In this document: positions 1-11,460 of the stretch, in pieces
Numbering within the stretch: position 1 is the first letter of the stretch
Layout: each line of letters starts with the position of its first letter
Position numbers and translations under genes: made by a program
Notes under the pieces: generated by a model
What the model saw: only the letters and a program-made list of their open reading frames with translations
Told to the model about the DNA's origin: nothing
Database searches by the model: none
Assembly: GCA_035772405.1 (NCBI GenBank)
Contig: JAYKKM010000222.1
Span: 124,001 to 188,000 of the forward strand
DNA length: 64,000 nt
Direction of reading: 5' to 3'
From: Chrysogorgia sp. JL179-B06
Taxonomy: Eukaryota; Cnidaria; Anthozoa; Scleralcyonacea; Chrysogorgiidae

Positions 1-129
1 TACCTTCAAAGCATTCTGGTATTTGTAGTTAAATGAGTGATAATATACGTCTTCATGCAAATGTCTATTAGTGTCTGCAGTTGATTTTCATGATATGAAG
101 TAAAGAAAATAAAATCTGTAGAACCTGGA

Positions 130-1840
130 TTTCTTGTTCGCTGTTTTGTAGTGTTCTTTGTATAAAGAGTCCTTTAGTAGAGTCAGTGGACGTATATGAC
201 CAAATTTGGAGGACGTATATGACCAAATTGGCTGAAATTTTGAAAGCACATTCCTGTAAAAATTTCAGAAATATATATTGAATTGAACAATGCGAACAAG
301 AATTTGGTCTGTCATACAGTAAGACTATTACGCCTATATATAGGCAGACGTCCAAAATCACCCTACTTTACAAAAGTAGGACGTATATGACCAAATTGGC
401 TGAAATTTTGAAAGCATATTTGTTTCACCGACTTAGATAGATGGCAAAAATTTCAGAAATATATATTGAATTGAACAATGCGATCAAGAATTTGGTCTGT
501 CATACAGTGAGCTATTACGCCTATATAGGCAGACGTCCAAAATCACCCTACTTTACAAAAGTAGGACGTATATATGACCAAATTGGCTGAAATTTTGAAA
601 GCATATTTGTTTCACCGACTTAGATAGATGGCAAAAATTTCAGAAATATATATTGAATTGAACAATGCGATCAAGAATATGGTCTGTCATACAGTGAGAC
701 TATTACGCCTGTATATAGGCAGACGTCCAAAATCACCCTACTTTACAAAAGTAGGACGTATATGACCAAATTGGCTGAAATTTTGAAAGCATATTTCTTT
801 CACCGACTTAGATAGATGGTAAAAATTTCAGAAATATATATTGAATTGAACAATGCGATCAAGAATTTGGTCTGTCATACAGTGAGCTATTACGCCTATA
901 TAGGCAGACGTCCAAAATCACCCTACTTTACAAAAGTAGGACGTATATATGACCAAATTGGCTGAAATTTTGAAAGCATATTTGTTTCACCGACTTAGAT
1001 AGATGGCAAAAATTTCAGAAATATATATTGAATTGAACAATGCGATCAAGAATATGGTCTGTCATACAGTGAGACTATTACGCCTGTATATAGGCAGACG
1101 TCCAAAATCACCCTACTTTACAAAAGTAGGACGTATATGACCAAATTGGCTGAAATTTTGAAAGTATATTTGTTTCACTGAATTAGATAGATGGTAAAAA
1201 TTTCAGAAATATATATTGAATTGAACAATGCGATCAAGAATTTGGTCTGTCATACAGTGAGACTATTACGCCTGTATATAGGCAGACGTCCAAAATCACC
1301 CTACTTTACAAAAGTAGGACGTATATGACCAAATTGGCTGAAATTTTGAAAGCATATTTGTTTCACCGACTTAGATAGATGGTAAAAATTTCAGAAATAT
1401 ATATTGAATTGAACAATGCGATCAAGAATTTGGTCTGTCATACAGTGAGACTATTACGCCTGTATATAGGCAGACGTCCAAAATCACCCTACTTTACAAA
1501 AGTAGGACGTATATGACCAAATTGGCTGAAATTTTGAAAGCATATTTGTTTCACCGACTTAGATAGATGGTAAAAATTTCAGAAATATATATTGAATTGA
1601 ACAATGCGATCAAGAATTTGGTCTGTCATACAGTGAGACTATTACGCCTATATAGGCAGACGTCCAAAATCACCCTACTTTACAAAAGTAGGACGTATAT
1701 GACCAAATTGGCTGAAATTTTGAAAGCATATTTCTTTCAGCGACTTAGATAGATGGTAAAAATTTCAGAAATATATATTCAATTGAAAAATGCGAACAAG
1801 AATTTGGTCTGTCATACACAGTAAGACTATTACGCCTATA
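130..1840. repeat. Satellite array, ~185-190 bp unit, about nine copies
   Basis: The same unit recurs head to tail. The marker CAAAAGTAGGACG occurs at about 371, 556, 746, 931, 1121, 1309, 1497 and 1683, giving spacings of 185, 190, 185, 190, 188, 188 and 186. Each unit holds a short hairpin (CCTACTTT-ACA-AAAGTAGG) and a second dyad (ATGACCAAATT facing AATTTGGTC). The first copy (130-360) and the last (after 1740) are diverged. Open frames inside the array (for example 1567-1752) follow the repeat and are not genes. Nothing like a transposase is visible. Confidence 0.93.
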
Positions 1841-1887
1841 TATAGGCATGAGCCTCTGCTGCTGCCGAACTAATCTAAATACTTATA

Positions 1888-4059
1888 CAGTGTGTCCCAA
1901 AAAAAGGCTACCTTTTCAAATTCAAATTGGCATGTTAATTCAAGCAACCTATTGTAGTTCTTTGAAATTCATTATCGCGTTTTTAATTATTCTTAATCAC
2001 CCGTGTGTGCATGCACTAAAACCCCTTTGACATTGAACACAATAGGTTGTTTAAATAATAATAATAATAATATTTAATTAGGGAAACCCATATCACCATA
2101 CGGTGTTTTTCATTGGGGCCCTATGAATAATAAATAATTACATAAGATTAGTTATGTAGTAATACAATAATAATAACAATATAATACAATAAATGATGTA
2201 GTTATATAGTTAAAAAGTAATACAATTTTCTAGACTAAAGTTAGATTATTATTATACAACGAGATATTAAAAAAATTCAATAGGTTAAAGTAAAATGTCA
2301 CAATCATTGTCAGAAGAGTGATTTTAATTTAGATTTAAAAAAAGCAAGACTATCTAAATTTCTAATGTCCAATGGTAAATTATTCCAGTCCTTGAGTGCG
2401 CTGAAGGTAAAACGTTGTTTGCCCCAATTGGTTTTAGCCTTAGGAAGATGTAGATCAGAACGTCTACGAGTGTTATAATGATGAATATTTTTATTTTCTA
2501 TAAGGTTAAAATCAAAATCCACTAAACCATTAACTGATTTATATATAGCGACACATCGATGAAGTTGACGTCTTAAAAATAGTGGTTTCCATCGTAGAGT
2601 TTCAAGGGCTTTACTTGCTGAATAATATGGAGGAATTCCAAGAATTATTTTCGCAGCCTTATTTTGAAGAATTTGGAGAGAGTCCATTAATGTGACATTA
2701 TTCTTGTCACCCCAGGCGATGTCTGCATAATCAAACAGGGGCAGAACCAATGCGTTGTATAAGGTAATGCAACACTGTTGTGGTAAGAGATAATGAACTC
2801 GTCTCAACAAACCGATCCTCTGATTGATTTTCTTACTTAATGATTCGATGTGGTCTGACCATGTTAGAGTTTGATTGATTGTAACTCCAAGATAATTGAA
2901 AGTGTCACAATGCCCAATTTTTACATCTTTAATAGATAGATTGATTCCATCGCAAGAACTAAGTTTGTGCTGACTGCCAATTAAGACAAATTTAGATTTA
3001 CTGTTATTTAAAGTTAACAGATTGTTCCCAAACCAGTCAGCAACTCTGGATAAGTCATTGTTAATTTTATCTTCAATTTCAGTGATAGAGGTAGAAGAAA
3101 AATATATGACAGTGTCATCTGCATATAATGTAACTTCACATGATTGGAGACACAATGGTAAATCGTTCACAAAAATATTAAATAGTAGAGGCCCCAGTAT
3201 GCTGCCTTGTGGTACACCAACAGGTACAGACATTGAGGAAGACCGTTTGTCGCCAATAGTAGTCAGTTGTGATCTGTTCAACAAATAACTCCTGAACCAA
3301 TCGACCACTGGCATTGTTAAACCAATTGAAGACAGTTTGTTAATGAGAATATTGTGATCTACGGTATCGAAAGCCTTTGATAGATCCAAGAACACTGCTC
3401 CGGTTAGGCGTCCGTTGTCCATGTTTTGGAGTATAGAATCAGTAAATTGTATAAGAGCAATGTCAGTAGACCGCTTTGGTCTAAAACCAAATTGCTTAGA
3501 TGTTAGGATTTTGTTTTCTTGTAAAAAATTGAAGATTTGGCAATGGACTGCTTTTTCAAGGATCTTGCTCAGGGTTGGTAAAATTGTTATTGGTCTGTAG
3601 TTATTAGGATCTGTACGGTCACCTTTTTTAAAAAGTGCGGTTACCCTGCCCGATTTCCAAATTGTAGGGAATTTGGAAGAAACAAGTGACAAATTGAAAA
3701 TCTCAGTAAGGGTTGGTGCAATAACAGCAGCAGAGTCTTTCAATAGCCTGGCACTTATATTATCGAGTCCTATAGCTTTGTTCGTCTTGAGTTGAGTAAG
3801 TTGATCTTTGATGAATGTGGTGGTAATAGGTTGAAAAGTAAATTGTTTTCCACTTTCATTATTTAAATACGTTGGGAAAATGTCATCTAGCATTGATTTT
3901 AATTTATCAGCCAGTTTCTTTCCAATTGTTGAAAAATGCAAATTGAGATTCTCTGCGATTGATTGTGGTGTTGTGTGGCATATATTATTAGTAATAATGC
4001 AAGAAGGTTAACACGCTCATTTGAATTTGAAAAGGTAGCCTTTTTTTGGGGACACCCTG
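1888..4059. mobile_element. Mariner/Tc1-like element, TA target duplication, carrying a nested non-LTR insertion
   Basis: The ends are inverted repeats of about 45 bp. The left begins CAGTGTGTCCC at 1888, and the reverse complement of the right begins CAGGGTGTCCCC at 4059; both continue into AAAAAAAGGCTACC and TTTTCAAATTCAAAT. Each end is flanked by TA (1886-1887 and 4060-4061), the target duplication expected of the Tc1/mariner superfamily. Only about 170 bp (left) and 60 bp (right) belong to the element; the middle is the retrotransposon at 2055-3998. No mariner transposase is seen, so this is probably a non-autonomous copy. Superfamily assignment rests on the TA duplication and end sequence only. 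Confidence 0.75.
2055..3998 (-). pseudogene. 5'-truncated non-LTR retrotransposon, reverse transcriptase and C-terminal part of ORF2
   Basis: On the minus strand a frame stays open from about 4007 to a stop at 2310. The segment from 3941 gives 543 residues, but that position reads TTG and the frame continues upstream, so it is not a true start. Recognisable reverse transcriptase blocks, in order, are NNYRPITILPTLSKILEKAV, AVFLDLSKAFDTVDH (catalytic Asp in the A motif), GVPQGSILGPLLFNIFVNDL and LYADDTVIY (the YADD catalytic pair). They are followed by the thumb-like YLGVTINQTLTW and the C-terminal WNNLPLDIRN. The apurinic endonuclease domain and ORF1 are absent, as in a typical 5' truncation. 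The 3' end runs into an ATT-rich tail (ATTATTATT on the minus strand, at 2057-2076). The style fits the CR1/L2/Jockey group. The copy has no internal stops, suggesting a fairly recent insertion into the mariner-like element. Confidence 0.9.
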
Positions 4060-4061
4060 TA

Positions 4062-5248
4062 TATAACATTAATATTTATATCTCGAGAATAGTTTTCGAT
4101 ACAACTTTGACCAATTGTAGAATATCTTGGAGTACGTAACCTCTTTTGGGAAGAGAGTTGTGGTTTTGATTATTCTCCTGGGTAACATTCAGATAACTAA
4201 TTATGCAAAAGAATAATTTTATGGCAGTGTTCTATTTCAAAGAAACACTCGTGTTGTGACCTACGATGTTCATATAATATCACAATTTATGAAGGAAAAA
4301 AGACAATATATGACAATATACGAACCCATTGCAATAATAAATTATAACATAAATTTGGAGGACATTAAAAGTTCTGACATTCAACTAAATATTTTGTTAC
4401 AATGTTATTGGAAAAATCGATGCGTGTATCATGGCGCTTGCGGACGATTTTTAATGCACCAATTGTAGGCACAACGTGTTGTCTAATTTTGAACTCGGTT
4501 CAAATTCTCACATTGTGGGGATTGACAAGGTCATGATACTAAGGTAACGGGACGATTTTTAACGCAGCAATGTTGCACGAAAAATCGATGTAACGTGGTG
4601 CTTGCGAACCATTTGTGTAATGAAGGTCGAAGATATGCATAAACACATAAACACATTAATTGAGGGATAATTAAGCAATCTAACGTTAACTGCAACAAGC
4701 AAAATTGTAGGCGACTAGCTAAAGGCATTCGAAGAAAGTGCGAGAATAAATACTGCGAGTTGGATTTGAACCAACTACTAACATTCAACCAGAAACAGTT
4801 TAGTAATTCTCACCCTTTGTTGTTACAAGAATATTTTTAGAATAATCTACTTCTTTTCAAATCGACGGTATCGAAAAAGATGGCATCCTCTTGGGTACAT
4901 TTAACAACTATGCTTTCCGATCTTAGATAGTAGCTTTACTAACAGCTAAATATTCTTCAACGTGCTAATATGAACTAAGTAGGTAAGAGCTTTCTTCTCA
5001 GCAAATTTAATCCTTTTGAAACCTCTTCTCCTGATAATTATGCAAGATACAATTAACACACACAAAGAATTGTCGTTCAAAAGTCGCACTTTTTTTTCGG
5101 CATCGTCAATTACACATCGATAAGATAATGATTGCATATACTTTTTTATAGTAAATCAGTCGACCCATTAGCCACGTTGTATCGTCAAGGTATGTGGGCA
5201 CATGCATGCGTGACAAGTACGCCAACGTTAAAGCCTGCCGCACACGCC
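4062..5248. other. Intergenic, no gene recognised
   Basis: AT-rich sequence with only short chance frames. I see no domain, splice-flanked exon or transposon end in it. Confidence 0.6.
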
Positions 5249-5386
5249 ACGATTTTAGTCGGCCGATTTATGGTTTAGATGCATGGTACGCAAAGGAGAA
5301 AATCTTCGATTGAGCCACAGATCACGACACTGACTGTTTATCGTTTTAACATGCATCTAAACCATAAGTCGACCGATTAAAATCGT
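5249..5386. mobile_element. Small inverted-repeat element (MITE-like)
   Basis: The arms 5249-5285 and 5350-5386 are imperfect inverted repeats of 37 bp: ACGATTTTAGTCGGCC with TTATGGTTTAGATGCATG on the left, and the same motif reversed with a few substitutions on the right. A 64 bp loop separates them. It encodes nothing. No clear target duplication is visible, so family is unknown. Confidence 0.7.
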
Positions 5387-5505
5387 AGGTAAGCATATGA
5401 TATTGCTCGTACAATTAAGTATCTACACAGTCTACTCGTAATATTTGAAAAAGCTAAAAAACCGGAAGCGCACGCGATACGAGACCACGCGAGGACGAAG
5501 ATTAC

Positions 5506-5551
5506 GTCTCTCATGAAGATGGTTTCCGTATAGGAAACCGAAACGTCAGAC
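5506..5551 (+). ncRNA. Hammerhead-ribozyme-like motif, probably degenerate
   Basis: The order of parts matches a type I hammerhead with a minimal stem III. GTCT (5506-5509) can pair with AGAC (5548-5551) as stem I. CTCATGA (5510-5516) stands where CTGATGA is expected. GGTTTCC/GGAAACC (5521-5527 and 5533-5539) forms stem II with loop GTATA. GAAA (5540-5543) is followed by a GTC cleavage triplet (5545-5547). The core G is replaced by C, a change expected to abolish self-cleavage. Such motifs accompany Penelope-like and related retroelements; none is identifiable around it. The copies of CCGGAAG at about 5462 and 5575 could mark its ends. Confidence 0.45.
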
Positions 5552-5823
5552 AAAAACTATTTGTAGTAACAAACCGGAAGAACAGGTAATACCAAAATAA
5601 CAGCTAGATGTTCACATATCAATTATTCCCATCTTGTTCTTCACGGGCAAACGAAAAATGGAACTTTCCATGCACCAAATGTAATGCCAACAAAAGATGG
5701 ACAGTAGTTGATAAACTTCATAATCGTTGTATAAATGTAAAATATTATAATACATTTTATAAGAAACACGATGAACAGGTAGACTTGTACATTAATTTCC
5801 AAACACAAATAAAAACATAACAT

Positions 5824-6799
5824 CTATGGTGTCTTTACCAAAACTCTAAACAGACTGGATTTCGGTAAAGCAAAATATTGATCTGCGACGAGCACAGAGT
5901 TTTCCTCAATATCGCCGAGAGGGAGAGGGGCTGCTGTTCCTTCACGTCTGACCCAATTTACCAACACGCAATCATAGCCAGTAGGTATAACATGCCCATG
6001 AAGGTTTTTCCTGTTAGACTGCAGAAAGCCCATAGCAACAGGTCCATCTCTATCTTGAAACATCACCAAAGGAGAATTGATTGTTGCAGAGGGTTGCAAA
6101 GGGGGACCAGACGGTATGCTTGTAGTAGGAAGTTGGTGTGAAGTACAAGATTGAGGAACATCAGCGCTGGTATACGTAGGAGCCGAGGGAGAAACAGAGG
6201 GTTGGAAAGAACCAGGCGGTATGATTGCAGGTGGTGGTTGGTTTAGAGTAGATGAGTGAGGAACAGGGGCGCTGTTACATGAGGAAACCGATGAAGGAAC
6301 AGAGAGTTGCAGCAGAGCCGACGGTAAAATTGTTGCTGGTAATTGGTTCAGGTTGCAAGATTGAGGAACAGCAGTGGTGCAGGTGTACGCAGGAGCCGAG
6401 GAAGAAACAGAGGGACCTGCAGACGGTACTGAATGTTCTAGAAAACTGGACGGCTGCTTCACAGTTGCAGATGTGGATGACTCACCGCAAGAATCACTGT
6501 GCCTTACACCACGTTCTATGAACAAAATAGACAAGCAAATAAAAACTGGCTCTACATCATGTAATTGGAATTTTCTCAAAGAAGCAGTGTCATTGAATTC
6601 AATTCAATGTTCGAAAAGCGGACATTAAAACAGTACCATAAGATTGCTTATCATCGTCATCTAGCTCTGAACCCATAAATTGGCGGGCACAACCATCTGT
6701 AGCGTAAAAGTCAAATATATGACGTGGCCGTGGTCCTGGTTTACACGAGTGGTACATGACGACGATATCGTAGTTATGTTGTTGCCAAAGAACATCCGC
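5824..6799 (-). CDS. Last two exons of an unrecognised gene with a Pro/Ser-rich repeat region
   Basis: Two minus-strand exons fit by phase. Exon 6799-6637 follows the acceptor TTTGTTATAG and ends before GTACTG with one base over. Exon 6515-5824 follows the acceptor TTGTTCATAG, takes two bases to complete the codon, and runs to the stop. The upstream exon reads ADVLWQQHNYDIVVMYHSCK and ends in an acidic DDDDK stretch. The last exon encodes a Ser/Pro/Thr-rich region of about 120 residues with three to four imperfect repeats of ~43 residues around VPQSC, LPxxIxPS and SVPSS, then a compact C terminus (CVLVNWVRREGTAAPLPLGD) of about 75 residues. I do not recognise the family. Earlier exons should lie to the right of 6800 but I cannot place them. 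The plus-strand frames here are shadows. Confidence 0.6.
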
Positions 6800-7600
6800 C
6801 TATAACAAAGAAAAAACATGTCTGATACTCATGTATAAACGGAACCTTAAATCCACGGATACATGAGGCGATAAAAAACTCGAGATCTTGTAGCGGGTAA
6901 TGTACGAGGGTAATTTGCGTGCGTTTTGTCTCCTAATGTGTCCGCAGCATTAATCGTCAACATTAACATTAGATGTGTGATAATTAATGATACTCATAGG
7001 TTCAAACCATTTACAACATTAACATTAACAAAACAAATGCCGAAAATTAGCATACAACTTTGCCTATAGACCCTTTTAATAAGTAGAGACCTACTTCATA
7101 AATGGCGGCTTATTACTCTTTTATATGCATATGAATTGCCCCATAGCCTCGTTTGAAAGTAAAAATCGTTTTGAATTTCCCGCTTGTTACCGAGGCTATA
7201 GGCGGCAATGAACCTGTACAGAAAAGAATAATAAATTGATCACCATTTGTAAATAAGGTCTATAAAATATATGATTTCCCCATTGAATTACGTAATTTTC
7301 AGCCTTTGGATTTTTCAATTTGGTGTATTGTTTAAGGCTTTTGTGTCTTTTTAATAGAATCTCAAAGACTGAAACGACGTAAAATTATGCGAAAATAGCA
7401 AATTTTATACTTATTATAAAAAGGGTTTATAGTTTCTATTCGGTGCTCTACTTATTGCAAAAACGAAAACAATACAAATTGTGTCATGGAGTAAAGTGCA
7501 TTGTGCGGTTGCAGTGTGTGCAATCTGTGCAATGCGCATAATTTTCAGAATGGAACTTTCAGCCTTATAAAATATACAGCTACATGTAGTTTACACTTTA
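6800..7600. other. No recognisable gene
   Basis: Probably intron or intergenic sequence of the minus-strand gene ending at 5824. I see no exon with a convincing domain, and no transposon end. Confidence 0.45.
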
Positions 7601-7609
7601 ACACTTTTG

Positions 7610-8215
7610 TTTTTACTGGACTTAAGCTCAGCCATTTGACACAGTTGATCACGGGATATTATTACTCAAGCGTTAGCGGATTTTATTTGACGGGGCAATA
7701 TCTGATAACTTTGATCTGGGTGTACCACAATAATTCTGCTTGGGACCGCTTCTGTTCATAGTATATACCTCTGAGATGTTTGAGATCAGTCAAGCTCATC
7801 TCCCTGATGCTCACTGCTTTGCTGACGATACACAGCTGTATACCTATCGTTCAAGCCTGACAGTCCTACTGGTCAAGCTGAAGCTGTATGTGCCATGGAG
7901 AACTGCATTATGGATGTTTAAGGATAAACTTAAACTAAATGATGATAAGACGGAATTTTTAGTTATGGGGTCTAGGCAACAGTTATCGAAAATCGAAATG
8001 GCATGTCGTGTTCAAGTAGGAAGCAATATAGTATTCAGTGGCCGTTCCTGCAGTCCGAAACATAGTCTCCTGGTTTGATAGTAATTTATATGTATAAGTA
8101 AATATCTGCCTCGAGAAAAACTAGTGACTGTTATGCATGTATTTGTCACAAATCGAATAGATTATTGTAATAGCCTTTTGTATGGACTACCTAAGCGTGA
8201 GTTAGCTAAGTTTAG
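7610..8215 (+). pseudogene. Decayed non-LTR reverse transcriptase, left fragment
   Basis: Scattered frames recover CR1/L2-like reverse transcriptase blocks. These are a broken counterpart of the A-motif region (about 7615-7680), LGPLLFIVYTSEMF (about 7738-7780), a catalytic block CFADDTQLY (about 7815-7845), KLKLNDDKTEFLVMGSRQQ (about 7925-7990), and RIDYCNSLLYGLPKRELAK (about 8155-8211). The frames change several times, so this is a dead copy. It stops within the LPKRELAK block, and the following block (LQRVQNAAARLL) reappears at 10955. Confidence 0.8.
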
Positions 8216-8696
8216 GCCGTGGGCCATGTTGGGAAAAAAGGACAAGAAAAGCAATTCCGTAGCATATCGCTGGGAAATACTTTTTCTCTGTCTTGATGCA
8301 TAGAAATATAGGTACTTGATGACCAAAAAAAGTTCCCAAGAAAAAAACGTGTCAGCTAACGAGAAACACGGCGTTTAAAAAAAAGCTGACGTCAGCAAAA
8401 ATTAAATAGTATAAAATATAATATAATAGTATAAAAGCGAAAATTTGGTGGACTGCTTAGATTTCGAGCAACGATACACTGACGTCGACGTTTTGAGCAG
8501 AGTGTTTCCTCAAAGTAATACAGTGTATTGTAATAAAATAAATACCAGCATTTCCTGGCTCAAGATCTTGGCAGCTCACTATCTTTTTTTACTGCATGCT
8601 TACTGTACTAAAAAACATTATATAGTTGTAATAGACGTATGATTAAAATTTCAAAAAAGTCATGTTACAGTATATTTATTTACAAAATGGACTGTT

Positions 8697-10948
8697 TTAA
8701 ACATCGTCAGTTTCCAAGTCCAATGTTGACTCGTCATACAAATATTCGTCGTCATCAGATGTGTCATCTGGCACGGTGTTCGTGCAATTTTGGCATTTAC
8801 AAAGCTCCGTGCACCGAAGCCCAGCCTTAGTACAGGAACATCTTTGAGAAGAACAGCCTTTCTTGCAACCACAGTGTACAAATTCCAAAAGCTGATCTGG
8901 TGCGGCGTTGCTGGTCATCTAGTGTATTGTTAGCTCACCATCAATGACGACCCAACCATTCCCCACTGGACTTGGTGGCAAGATGCGAGCAACTAAACAT
9001 CGCTTCCAGATAAATGCTTGGTAACTGGCTCTTTGGATGTGTTTCTCTAGACAATCATTGTTCGGTGGTAAGCATTCGTCAGAAAAGCTTCCCAGGCAAA
9101 ATAAGCAGTATCGAACTTCGTTGACAGACTTCATTTCTTTATGGCCATAAAGAGCACAGACGTATTCCACTATTTCTTTATACAACGCTTCCGCGGGTTC
9201 AGCTTCATTTCCTAGCAATCTGAATTGTCGTTCAAATTTTCAGTCGCTACTTTCCACGCTTTACTTTTTCCTTTTCCATAAAAAGAACTGACGGAGTCGC
9301 AACCTGTCAAAACGAAAGAGCAAATTAAAAGACCGCGATCTTGTAATTAATAGACAACTTAAGAAGGCATTATAGGATTGTAAATTAATTCTAAAACTAG
9401 AAGTTACTATCGCAAGGGAAGTGCTGCCTCAAAATCCAAGGCAGTTGTAATATTGTGCAAAATTGCAAAACTAAGTGGTGGGCTAGTTATTGAACTGTCA
9501 CTAAGTCAGAGGTAGTATAGACTCGTACCCATGCGGTTATGGTTCAGGTAATACCAGAGCAGTGAGTTCTACATATATATGGAGCTCACAATGAGCTTGC
9601 TGGACCATAGGTACGTACTAACTCTGGGGCACTCTGGGATACGTTAGACATCTATCTGGGGTAAGACATTCATTATGCACAGCCAGGGCCCCCTGCACAT
9701 GCTGCACGTCTGAGTACCCCACTTGTTGTGTTGTAACCGTTCTCAACATCTATTCACAATATAGTAGTTCATGAACATGTGTAACATTAAACAGATGTAA
9801 GTTGAACAGTTGCATAAAAATGCAGTCGAACATAAAGATAAAATAGTTGTATACAGTAACATAGCTCTCTGTACAAGGCTTGCATAAAAATGCAGTTCAA
9901 TATGAACACAAAACGTTGACATTATAACAGCTGATAAACTAAATTAATCAAAATTTGTTTCTTGCATAAAAATGCAGTTCAATATGAACACAAAAAGTTG
10001 GCATTATGACAGTTGATAAACTAAGTTAATCAGTTGATAAACTAAGTTAATAATTTTCTTGACATTATAACAGTTGATAAATTTGTATAAAAATGCAGTT
10101 CAATAATAATATATCTCACAGCTGTGTATGAGCATATCGTGAGAAACGATGAACTCACACCAATATACACCTAAAATAGAAGGTAAATCTTATTCACAAA
10201 CAAATAATTTGATAATTGTGATATTGATAACCATGACGAGTAGCATATTATAAACAATGACAATTGATCTCCTTAAAATTTAATAGCGAGTTAAATATTT
10301 CTAGTTGCCTTACCTTGACAAGAGTCAAAGTTAAAATTCGCAAGCACAACCAGGCTAAAACACAGCTGGAAGAAGTTCATCACTAAAGCAGAACACGTTA
10401 TATGACGATTGACGAATGAAGCTCTCTTCGCAAAGTATGATGGCCCTCGTAGCTAAAGCCATTTTATTTTGTTTCCGTTGGCGAGTTCGGATCACGGTTC
10501 GGATAGTTTACGCATCCGGCGATTATACGAACATCTACGAGTTACGTCATAAAACGTCATAAATCTGTGGACAAACATCCTTAAAACATCCATGATCGTA
10601 ATTTAAAGTCGATCGACTATACATAGTTCCGCGAAGAGGTCTGGGCACGAGACACAGCAAACCAAGTCAAGATTAGTGTGCTGCCTACGGCAGCAATTAA
10701 TTGTAAAATAAATTACCGGTAAATGCATGGAAACCAATAATCAAGTCACATGTGTCCTGGGGCATACTATCGCACACATCTTTAACGGAAAGAATTCTTG
10801 ACTGATTTTGATTCCCGGTTATAAAAAACAGATCAGAAGAAAAATACTGTTGCATCTCTACCATTAGAATAAACACATCAGTGTCTGGACTTTTGATAGC
10901 GACAATAGCATAACTACTGTCAGATGCATGTTTAGCACGGAGCAGCAA
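8697..10948 (-). pseudogene. Broken Tesmin/TSO1-like CXC-domain protein gene (multicopy, transposon-associated family)
   Basis: Two minus-strand exons join exactly. Exon 10948-10717 contains IKSPDTDVFILMVEMQQYF and ends GFHAFTG before donor GTAATT. Exon 9303-8697 follows the acceptor TTTTGACAG and starts CDSVSSFYGKGKSKAWK; the G|GT junction rebuilds HAFTG-CDS, a conserved block of this family. The second exon continues through EVRYCLFCLGSF and SPVGNGWVVIDGELTIH to a Cys-rich CXC region (VHCGCKKGCSSQRCSCTKAG, then LCKCQNC) and an acidic tail ending at the stop at 8697. Two lesions are visible. One base is missing in an A-run near 9236-9240, which changes frame. A TAG at 8919-8921 stands where the family has Trp; the frame continues immediately after it. 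The 5' end is cut at the junction with the retrotransposon fragment near 10950. Function is not established; related copies occur in many animal genomes. Confidence 0.8.
9800..10115. repeat. Tandem repeat inside the intron, about four copies of ~80-120 bp
   Basis: TTGCATAAAAATGCAGTTCA recurs at about 9812, 9885, 9963 and 10083, with the companion motif CAGTTGATAAACTAAGTTAA repeated between copies. It lies in the intron (9304-10716) of the broken CXC-domain gene. Confidence 0.75.
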
Positions 10949-10954
10949 ACGTTA

Positions 10955-11460
10955 GTTACAAAGAGTGCAGAATGCCGCAGCAAGACTTTTAACTTCCACC
11001 ATGAAATATGATCACATAACGCCCGTTCTACGTGAACTGCACTGGTTACCGATTAGTTTTAGGATAGATTTTAAGATTATACTTTTAACATATAAGGCAA
11101 TACATGGAATGGCACGGACTATATTAGTAACTTAATTACTGTTAGGCAGCCTGCGCGTTATTCGTTACGTTCTTGCACTAGCATAGTTTTACTTTTTCCT
11201 AAAGGCAAGATTATGCTTCTAAGGACTTTCGGTGACTGTCGCTGCACCAAACTAACTGTGGAATGCCCTGCCAGCAACATTGCATAACATACTGTATCTT
11301 CTATTAGTACCTTTAAATCTCGCCTAAAAACATATCTTTTTAAATTAGCTTTTAATTACATCTAGAATGTATCATTGTTATAGTTTTATATATGTATGTA
11401 CTGCGCTTTTGATCATTCTATGTTAAAAAGCGCAATATAAATTAATAAATTATTATTATT
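10955..11460 (+). pseudogene. Decayed non-LTR retrotransposon, right fragment with 3' end
   Basis: The segment starts in the C-terminal ORF2 block LQRVQNAAARLLTSTMKYDH, continues HITPVLRELHWLPI and FRIDFKIILLTYKAIHGMA, then decays. The 3' end is an untranslated region with AAGCGCAATATAAATTAATAAA and an ATT tail at about 11440-11462. It continues the fragment at 7610-8215, with LPKRELAK joining LQRVQNAAARLL, so about 2.7 kb separates the two halves of one copy. Confidence 0.8.

Noticed and set aside
1567..1752. Open frame in the satellite
   Set aside because: It is one repeat unit read in frame; other units have stops or different lengths.
5608..5820. Plus-strand frame with CTKCNANKRW
   Set aside because: Lies in the 3' region of the minus-strand gene; one CxxC pair is not enough to call a zinc protein.
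8380..8400. TGACGTCA site as a regulatory element
   Set aside because: A single CRE-like octamer with no promoter context is expected by chance.
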